DNA from: Candidatus Nanosynbacter colneyensis
GTDB lineage: Bacteria; Patescibacteriota; Saccharimonadia; Saccharimonadales; Saccharimonadaceae
NCBI GenBank assembly: GCA_024330325.1
Contig: JANDWE010000066.1
Coordinates: forward strand, 1-5,530
Length of the DNA stretch: 5,530 bases
Direction of reading: 5' to 3'
Every line of letters starts with the position of its first letter. The stretch's first letter is position 1. The notes under the pieces are model-generated. The model was given only the letters and a program-made list of their open reading frames with translations, was not told the origin of the DNA and searched no databases. Positions 1 through 4,034 of this stretch are shown piece by piece. Position numbers and translations under genes: made by a program.

Positions 1-176
1 CTATCATCACCAATGACCTTCAACGCCGCCGCCTGCGCGAATTGCGGAAAATCGTCATCAGGATTTAATTCTACACCGCCGACGTCTTGAACGTCATAGC
101 CATTCTTAACCAAATAGGCAAAAACTTTTTCCTTCAACATAAAGCCACGATGGTCAGATCCGAGGTAGATTTTCAT
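1..176 (-). CDS. rpiB: Ribose-5-phosphate isomerase B, N-terminal part (runs off the left edge)
   Basis: RpiB interconverts ribose 5-phosphate and ribulose 5-phosphate in the non-oxidative pentose phosphate pathway, in the cytoplasm. Reading the minus strand from the ATG at 176-174 gives 58 complete codons with no stop before the window edge. The N-terminus carries the family signature MKIYLGSDHRGF, with the Asp8-His9 pair and the following Gly11-Phe12, then LKE. A GYDVQDVG strand follows, then D-D-F-P at residues 41-44, matching the usual D-Y-P-x-(Y/F)-A stretch. RpiB/LacA/LacB proteins are about 140-150 residues, so roughly the last 60% lies outside; the catalytic cysteine expected near residue 65 cannot be checked. 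There is no Shine-Dalgarno, and the promoter -10 ends 6 nt before the ATG, so translation is probably leaderless. LacA/LacB are the main alternative within the family; RpiB is preferred as the common housekeeping form. Confidence 0.85.
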   Translation of the reverse strand, partial: MKIYLGSDHRGFMLKEKVFAYLVKNGYDVQDVGGVELNPDDDFPQFAQAAALKVIGDD

Positions 177-182
177 AATTTT

Positions 183-211
183 AGTATAAGCGTTTTCGAT
201 GTTTTTTGCAA
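183..211 (-). promoter_or_regulatory. Sigma70-type promoter for rpiB, probably leaderless
   Basis: On the minus strand, TTGCAA (211-206) is a -35 and TATACT (188-183) a -10, with an exact 17-bp spacer. Only 6 nt separate the -10 from the rpiB ATG. The usual start point, about 7 nt downstream of the -10, is therefore the A of the ATG itself. No purine-rich ribosome-binding site precedes the gene, which agrees with a leaderless mRNA. Confidence 0.6.
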
Positions 212-264
212 GGGAAAGTTAGGTATTTTATCAGAGGTAGGATGTAGCTATTTGACAAAAAGTA

Positions 265-293
265 TTGACATTTCGTGGCTTGTATGATATATA
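265..293 (+). promoter_or_regulatory. Strong sigma70-type promoter for the small membrane protein gene
   Basis: A consensus -35 TTGACA (265-270) is followed 17 bp later by TATATA (288-293), within an A/T run that continues to 298. The predicted start is at about 299-301, exactly at the base of the first leader hairpin. A second TTGACA lies upstream at 252-257, 13 bp before the first, with no suitable -10 of its own. The promoter is divergent from the rpiB promoter, with 53 bp between the two -35 boxes. Confidence 0.65.
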
Positions 294-298
294 TATTA

Positions 299-398
299 GC
301 TTTTCAAACCGTGAAAAGCAACTCCCGGGGAGTTCACCCCGGTTGAGGTCGCGGTTTTGAAAGGCCGCACCTCAAGATCTTCCCTAGGAGGATAAATC
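299..398 (+). promoter_or_regulatory. Highly structured 5' leader, candidate cis-regulatory RNA
   Basis: This leader of about 100 nt lies between the predicted start point and the ATG at 399 and holds consecutive inverted repeats. Hairpin 1 (299-319) pairs GCTTTTCA with TGAAAAGC, 8 perfect bp around loop AACCG, right at the 5' end. Hairpin 2 (325-342) pairs CCGGGG with CCCCGG around AGTTCA; a weaker alternative pairs AACTC (320-324) with GAGTT (330-334). Hairpin 3 (343-375) pairs TTGAGGT and GCGG with CCGC and ACCTCAA, 11 bp with bulged C350 and loop TTTTGAAAGG. A fourth hairpin covers the Shine-Dalgarno. Segment 300-311 can instead pair with 352-364, which is incompatible with hairpins 1 and 3. 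I do not recognise it as a described riboswitch class. The pairings are read from sequence; regulation is inference. Confidence 0.5.
377..393 (+). promoter_or_regulatory. Shine-Dalgarno (AGGAGG, 386-391) inside a sequestering hairpin
   Basis: AGGAGG at 386-391 is a full-strength ribosome-binding site, 7 nt before the ATG at 399, and fixes that start. The preceding ATCTTCC (377-383) is complementary to GGAGGAT (387-393): 7 pairs including one U-G wobble, around the loop CTA. This hides most of the Shine-Dalgarno. The stem is modest, so it could open with temperature, a ligand or a ribosome. An anti-Shine-Dalgarno-like ACCTC at 369-373 lies just upstream, held in hairpin 3. Confidence 0.5.
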
Positions 399-731
399 AT
401 GCCCACCACTTCTTTGGCTGTAGTCGTAGCTATCACTCTGATCGCCGGTATGTTTGTGACCTCAGTCACAGCGCTGTACCGTCACCGACTGGTCGCAGCA
501 AGCATGTTCGCGGCAGCCGACTTCGCCGCAATCCACCTCGCACTTATCCTGAGTGCGTGGATGGAACTGGAAGAGATGAGGGCATCGGGGGTACCGTATT
601 ACCCGTATTACCCCGGATTATCATCACTATCGACGATAGTGTATGACGCTCCCGCCTATATGGCGATCGTCTTCCTCGTAATCGCCATCGCGATGGTGAT
701 CGTCGACAAGATTCGTCGACGCCGCGGCTGA
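399..731 (+). CDS. Small three-helix membrane protein, function unknown
   Basis: I do not recognise the family. The 110-residue protein has three hydrophobic spans: about 5-27, 31-54 and 86-102. The first short loop is basic (R28-H29-R30). The second loop (55-85) is acidic and aromatic, with E56, E58, E59 and a P-Y-Y-P-Y-Y-P-G stretch at 66-73. The C-terminus ends DKIRRRRG. By the positive-inside rule, the N-terminus and second loop face outside and the C-terminus the cytoplasm. There is no cleavable signal peptide and no cysteine. It has its own strong promoter, structured leader, perfect Shine-Dalgarno and terminator, so it is a single-gene unit that is probably well expressed. G+C is about 55% over 421-720 by hand count, and ATC, CTG and CTC dominate where rel prefers ATT and TTG, suggesting different ancestry or strong expression selection. 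Size, three helices and a basic tail resemble some phage holins, but that is only a resemblance. Confidence 0.75.
   Translation: MPTTSLAVVVAITLIAGMFVTSVTALYRHRLVAASMFAAADFAAIHLALILSAWMELEEMRASGVPYYPYYPGLSSLSTIVYDAPAYMAIVFLVIAIAMVIVDKIRRRRG
625..641. repeat. Perfect 17-bp odd palindrome inside the small membrane protein gene
   Basis: CACTATCG and CGATAGTG flank a single A at 633. The site encodes residues in the second loop of the protein. In RNA it would form a 6-bp stem with loop CGACG; in DNA it is a possible dyad binding site. No function can be assigned. Confidence 0.4.
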
Positions 732-735
732 GATG

Positions 736-771
736 CTCCGCGCCAGCAGAGGCGCGAGACAATAAATGTCT
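736..771 (+). other. Two overlapping hairpins in the 3' untranslated region
   Basis: Just after the stop codon of the membrane protein gene, CTC-C-GCGCC (736-744) pairs with GGCGCGAG (751-758) around AGCAGA: 8 bp with one bulged C. AGACA (757-761) pairs with TGTCT (767-771) around ATAAA. The two share bases 757-758, so they compete at the junction. Neither is followed by a T-tract. They may protect the 3' end or belong to a small RNA derived from the transcript; the role is unknown. Confidence 0.4.
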
Positions 772-794
772 GTAAAATCGTCAATATCTGGCGT

Positions 795-830
795 CCCCGC
801 ACTATCACGGTGCGGGGTTATTTCCTTTTT
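795..830 (+). terminator. Intrinsic terminator of the small membrane protein transcript
   Basis: A perfect 8-bp GC-rich stem, CCCCGCAC (795-802) with GTGCGGGG (810-817), loop TATCACG, is followed by TTATTTCCTTTTT at 818-830. It ends the plus-strand unit 11 bp before the GAPDH stop codon, which lies on the other strand. Read on the minus strand, the hairpin lacks a following T-tract, so it is at best a weak terminator for GAPDH. Confidence 0.8.
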
Positions 831-841
831 GGAAGATGGCC

Positions 842-1864
842 TTATTCACTCTTTTTCAGATAATACGCCACATCCGCCACCAGTTCAACCAGCCGGTTCG
901 AATAGCCCCATTCATTGTCATACCAAACCATAACCTTGATCAAATTACCGCCAACTACCTTCGTTAACGGAAGATCGACAATTCCAGAATATGAATTGCC
1001 AATGAAGTCGCGGCTCACCAAAGGTTCCTCAGAAACACCCAAAATGCCTTGATAGAAATTACTCTGGGCGGCTTTTTTGAACGCGTCATTTACCTGCTCG
1101 ACAGTTACGTCTTTCCTGAGAAGCGCCGTCACGTCACTAAGCGACACTACTGGAGTCGGTACGCGCACGCTGAGTCCGTCAAATTTTCCAGTTAATTGCG
1201 GTAAGGTTTTAGTTACAGCAATTGCGGCGCCAGTCGTAGTCGGGACAATATTTTCGGCAGCGTTGCGACCTTCTCTAAGATCCTTAGATGGCGCGTCTTG
1301 GAGTTTTTGGCTAGCCGTATAGCTATGCACCGTCGTTAGCATTGACTTTTCAACGCCAAACTCCGCGTCCAAAATCGCCATAACCGCACCCAGAGAATTG
1401 GTCGTGCAGCTAGCATTAGACACGATTGGTGTCGCGTTTTTTACCTTGTCATCGTTAGTTCCCAGAACAATCGTATCGACTCCCTCAGACTTCGTCGGAC
1501 CACTGATAACCACACGCTTTGCGCCAGCCGTTAAGTGCTTGCCCGCGCCATCTTTATCGGTGAAAAATCCTGTCGATTCAATCACCACATCAATATTTAA
1601 ATCTCGCCACGGCAGATTTTCTGGATCTTTCTCAGCCAGCACCTTAACCGACTTGCCCTCAATAATCAGTTCGTTTTCCGTAAAATCAACTTGACGTCCG
1701 TACTCGCCGTAATTGCTATCATGCTTCAACAAATACGCCAAAGTTTTCGTATCAGTCAAATCATTGATCGCAACAATTTCCAAGTCGCTTCGCTCGTTAG
1801 CAATCTTAAACGCATTGCGCCCGATTCGCCCGAAGCCGTTAATTGCTATTCTCGTTACAGCCAT
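842..1864 (-). CDS. gap: Type I glyceraldehyde-3-phosphate dehydrogenase
   Basis: This glycolytic enzyme converts glyceraldehyde 3-phosphate, NAD+ and phosphate to 1,3-bisphosphoglycerate. It normally works as a cytoplasmic homotetramer. The 340 residues match the usual length. The N-terminal Rossmann fold carries the N-G-F-G-R-I-G-R motif at 10-16. An Asp at 35 in AINDL is typical of NAD-preferring forms. The active site is S-N-A-S-C-T-T-N with catalytic Cys153, and His180 sits in TTVHSYT. Phosphate-site elements TTTG (209-212) and SVRVPTP (232-238) are present, and the C-terminal WYDNEWGYS signature is at 314-322. The loop after His180 reads SKDLREGR rather than the common HKDLRRAR, a small departure. 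The ATG start at 1864 is supported by GGGAGGG 4 nt upstream and by the N-terminal alignment. The gene is divergent from rel and shares a compact symmetric promoter with it. Confidence 0.97.
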   Translation of the reverse strand: MAVTRIAINGFGRIGRNAFKIANERSDLEIVAINDLTDTKTLAYLLKHDSNYGEYGRQVDFTENELIIEGKSVKVLAEKDPENLPWRDLNIDVVIESTGFFTDKDGAGKHLTAGAKRVVISGPTKSEGVDTIVLGTNDDKVKNATPIVSNASCTTNSLGAVMAILDAEFGVEKSMLTTVHSYTASQKLQDAPSKDLREGRNAAENIVPTTTGAAIAVTKTLPQLTGKFDGLSVRVPTPVVSLSDVTALLRKDVTVEQVNDAFKKAAQSNFYQGILGVSEEPLVSRDFIGNSYSGIVDLPLTKVVGGNLIKVMVWYDNEWGYSNRLVELVADVAYYLKKSE

Positions 1865-1905
1865 ATCGCCCTCCCTGTTAGATATTTTCGCTTTAGCTTT
1901 AGCTT

Positions 1906-1934
1906 TTCCTTATTATACTACAAAGTTGTATAAT
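1906..1934 (+). promoter_or_regulatory. Promoter for rel, plus-strand half of the symmetric divergent promoter; leaderless
   Basis: TATAAT at 1929-1934 lies exactly 6 nt before the ATG at 1941, the same geometry as at rpiB, so the predicted start point is the A of ATG. The -35 position (1906-1911, TTCCTT) matches consensus poorly. ATTATAC (1912-1918) and GTATAAT (1928-1934) form a 7-bp inverted repeat with two more pairs inside, so the two -10 boxes are mirror images. No Shine-Dalgarno precedes the gene. Confidence 0.55.
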
Positions 1935-1940
1935 ATAAAT
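1912..1940 (-). promoter_or_regulatory. Promoter for gap, minus-strand half of a symmetric divergent promoter
   Basis: A perfect -10, TATAAT, reads on the minus strand at 1917-1912. A 17-bp spacer puts the -35 at 1940-1935 (ATTTAT), a poor match, so the -10 does most of the work. The start would be near 1905, giving a 5' untranslated region of about 41 nt that begins with AAAGCT repeats (1890-1907) and contains the Shine-Dalgarno GGGAGGG (1875-1869). Confidence 0.55.
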
Positions 1941-3458
1941 ATGACGCGCGAAGAGTTATTGTCAATCGCTGAACAAAAATACGACGAAGTGCCAGTATTG
2001 GTTTTAGCGAGCGCAATCGATTACGCCACGGAAAAGCACGCTGGACAAAAGCGCAAAAGTGGCGAACCCTACATTAATCACCCATTGGCGGTGGCGGGAA
2101 TTCTGATTGAATGGGGTATGGACATTGATACAGTCGTGGCGGGAGTTCTGCACGACACCGTTGAAGATACCGACGCAACTTTGGATGATTTGGAGAGTTT
2201 ATTTGGACGCGATGTGGCGTTTCTGGTGGATGGCGTAACTAAAGTTTCACAAGCTCGCGCCGGGATGCGAAATTTGGATAGTTATTTACCACACACGAAG
2301 GACAATTTGACCAAGTTAATGATTGCCGTGGGTGAAGATGTGCGCGTGATAATTATCAAGCTAGCCGACCGCCTGCACAACATGCGAACCTTGCAATTTA
2401 TGACGCCAGAAAAGCAGAAAAAAATTGCCAGAGAGACGATTGAGGTTTTTGCGCCGCTGGCCGACCGCTTAAATATGGGGCGAGTTCGCGTTCAATTGGA
2501 AGAGCTGAGCTTTAGATATTTGATGCCGAAAGCTTTTCAAGAAACCAAAAATTTGATGGACAGTCGACTGAAAAAATCGCAACGAAAATTGGATCACGTT
2601 CGCCGCGAAGTTGAAGCGCGGCTGAAGGCGGAAAAGCTAGTTTTCCAGATGGACGGACGCGTTAAGAGTGTTTATAGTCTGTTTAAGAAATTGGACAAAG
2701 TTGGCGATATTGATAAGATTTATGATTTGATTGCCCTGAGGATAATTGTCGACGATTTATCGACTGGATATTTGGTTCTGGGGATTTTACACGATATGTA
2801 TCAGCCGATGTATGAACGAATAAAAGATTACGTTGCCAATCCAAAGCCGAATGGCTATCAAAGCCTGCACACGACCGTGCAAACGCCAAGTGGGCAAATT
2901 GTCGAATTCCAGATTCGAACCAAAGAAATGCACGAATACGCCGAGCGTGGTTTGGCCGCCAGCTTCCATTACAATGAGCAAAAATTGACCGACGCCTATA
3001 AAAAAGGAAAAATCGGAACTATGCCAGCCGATTTGTCATGGATTCGCGAACTTCAAGAAGCAGCCGCTTTAATTAGCGAAGGAAAGCGATTCGATTCCAA
3101 CAAATTCCGAATGAAGCTGTTTTCTGATAGAATTTTCGTATATTCACCAAAGGGCGACATTTATGATTTACCTCGCGGAGCATTTCCATTGGATTACGCC
3201 TACCGAATTCACTCCGACATTGCGGCGCGCGCAAGTGGATTTAAGATCAATGGCGTAATGAAGCCATTCAATTACAAATTACAGCACGGCGACACAATTG
3301 AAGTCTTAACAAGCAAGTCCGCTCGTCCAAAACCAGATTGGCGAGACGTCATAATTACGCCACACGCCAAAGATAAATTACGCTTACAATTATCCCACTC
3401 AAACGGCATCTTACAACAATTAACTGGCGGCGTTTCCTCGTTCTTCCGACACAAGTAA
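1941..3458 (+). CDS. rel: Bifunctional-type (p)ppGpp synthetase/hydrolase (Rel/SpoT family), short form
   Basis: This is the stringent-response enzyme that makes and breaks (p)ppGpp; 505 residues. The HD hydrolase domain (about 20-175) keeps R38, H47, the H71-D72 pair, E75-D76, and D143 and N147 in LADRLHNM, so hydrolysis should be intact. The synthetase domain (about 235-345) has G-R-x-K (239-242), D262 in IYDL, NGYQSLHTT (304-312) and E322 in VEFQIRT. The TGS domain spans about 392-456, with H424. The protein stops about 50 residues later, without the helical, zinc-finger/RIS and ACT regions of the usual 700-750-residue Rel. Only 42 bp separate it from the next gene, so no remnant follows. 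Three normally conserved spots differ: GRPKH is GRVKS, PGRFKDY is YERIKDY, and AAHW is AASF. An in-frame extension back to 1713 is open but crosses the promoter and gap antisense; the family-like N-terminus and the -10 favour 1941. Confidence 0.93.
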   Translation: MTREELLSIAEQKYDEVPVLVLASAIDYATEKHAGQKRKSGEPYINHPLAVAGILIEWGMDIDTVVAGVLHDTVEDTDATLDDLESLFGRDVAFLVDGVTKVSQARAGMRNLDSYLPHTKDNLTKLMIAVGEDVRVIIIKLADRLHNMRTLQFMTPEKQKKIARETIEVFAPLADRLNMGRVRVQLEELSFRYLMPKAFQETKNLMDSRLKKSQRKLDHVRREVEARLKAEKLVFQMDGRVKSVYSLFKKLDKVGDIDKIYDLIALRIIVDDLSTGYLVLGILHDMYQPMYERIKDYVANPKPNGYQSLHTTVQTPSGQIVEFQIRTKEMHEYAERGLAASFHYNEQKLTDAYKKGKIGTMPADLSWIRELQEAAALISEGKRFDSNKFRMKLFSDRIFVYSPKGDIYDLPRGAFPLDYAYRIHSDIAARASGFKINGVMKPFNYKLQHGDTIEVLTSKSARPKPDWRDVIITPHAKDKLRLQLSHSNGILQQLTGGVSSFFRHK

Positions 3459-3500
3459 CGCTCGCCAGTCTCTCGGTTTTAATCAATAATCAAACGCGAT
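3459..3500. other. Convergent intergenic gap between rel and ppa
   Basis: Only 42 bp separate the two stop codons. I see no GC-rich stem followed by T-residues in either direction. Transcription from both sides probably runs into the opposing gene or stops by a factor-dependent route. Confidence 0.5.
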
Positions 3501-4031
3501 TTATTTTTCATTCCAACGAGTAATTGACTCGCGGATGATTTGCTTTGCTCTTTCTACGTCGCCGAATCCCTTGACTACTGTTGAGCCAGGCTTCTTCAAA
3601 TCCTTGTAGTGATTGAAATGGTGCTCGATTTGCTTCAACAATTGTGAAGGTAGATCTTCTAGTGAGTTGATTGCGTTGCCGGTGTTTCGGTCGTCGGCTG
3701 GCACAACAATAACCTTGTCGTCAACTTCATTATCGTCAACAAATTCCAACACGCCGATAACTTTTGCTTCCATAAAAATACCAGTTGTCAGCGGCTCGTC
3801 GGTGATAATTAGTGCGTCCAATTCGTCGCCATCTTCATCCAAAGTCTGTGGAATGAAACCGTAGTTTGTCGGCTTTGCAAAAATAGCTGGCTCAACACGG
3901 TCCAACTGCATCACTGCAAGCTCGCGGTTCCACTCGATCTTATGACTTGATCCCTGTGGAATCTCAACAACTACATTTACGATGCCGTTTTCGACATCAC
4001 CAGGTGTTAAAATTTGATTAAAATCTGCCAT
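3501..4031 (-). CDS. ppa: Family I (soluble) inorganic pyrophosphatase
   Basis: Hydrolyses pyrophosphate released by nucleic-acid, protein and cofactor synthesis, pulling those reactions forward; cytoplasmic and Mg2+-dependent. At 176 residues it equals the Escherichia coli enzyme in length. The family signature D-G-D-E-L-D-A sits at 67-73, giving metal-binding D67, D69 and D72. Other active-site equivalents are E23, K31, E33, R45 in LDRV, Y57 in PTNYGF, the acidic run around 99-105 followed by K106, and Y142-K143 in HYKDL. GFGDVERAK near 155-163 matches the conserved C-terminal stretch. Last gene of a three-gene minus-strand operon: the ATG lies 3 nt after the trxB stop, and its Shine-Dalgarno AGGAG (4042-4038) is embedded in the last trxB codons, implying translational coupling. 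No clear terminator follows. Confidence 0.97.
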   Translation of the reverse strand: MADFNQILTPGDVENGIVNVVVEIPQGSSHKIEWNRELAVMQLDRVEPAIFAKPTNYGFIPQTLDEDGDELDALIITDEPLTTGIFMEAKVIGVLEFVDDNEVDDKVIVVPADDRNTGNAINSLEDLPSQLLKQIEHHFNHYKDLKKPGSTVVKGFGDVERAKQIIRESITRWNEK

Positions 4032-4034
4032 TTT

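Noticed and set aside
87..287. A 66-codon plus-strand open frame over the rpiB start
   Set aside because: It is antisense to the recognisable rpiB N-terminus and runs through both promoters. It has no ribosome-binding site and no family-like sequence.
324..389. Clustered six-base palindromes (CCCGGG, AGATCT, CCTAGG) suggesting a cloning junction
   Set aside because: Most fall within the hairpins that explain them, and nothing nearby looks like vector sequence.
299..398. A fluoride, guanidine, preQ1 or other known riboswitch
   Set aside because: None of the conserved sequence elements I know for these classes is visible, and the downstream protein is not a recognised transporter of those families such as CrcB.
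729..731. TGA as a sense codon, as in Gracilibacteria/SR1
   Set aside because: Read-through would carry the protein across the terminator into the gap stop region. Conserved glycines elsewhere use GGN, and no other gene here needs TGA as sense.
544..762. A 72-codon minus-strand frame antisense to the small membrane protein
   Set aside because: Arg/Ser-rich composition typical of a shadow frame in GC-rich DNA. The opposite strand has promoter, Shine-Dalgarno and terminator that fit the plus-strand gene.
299..830. A structured non-coding RNA such as RNase P RNA, tmRNA or SRP RNA instead of a gene
   Set aside because: Hallmark sequences of those RNAs are absent, and the 399-731 frame has an ideal Shine-Dalgarno and a coherent membrane topology.
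795..841. Bidirectional terminator also serving gap
   Set aside because: On the minus strand the stem is followed by ACGCCAG without a T-tract, so only the plus-strand function is supported.
1890..1907. GCTTTA-GCTTTA-GCTTTT as a regulatory or CRISPR-like repeat
   Set aside because: Only three short imperfect units in the gap 5' untranslated region with no spacers; it is probably simple low-complexity sequence.
1713..1940. A 76-residue N-terminal extension of Rel
   Set aside because: It would cross the gap start codon and the shared promoter. The Rel homology begins at the ATG at 1941.
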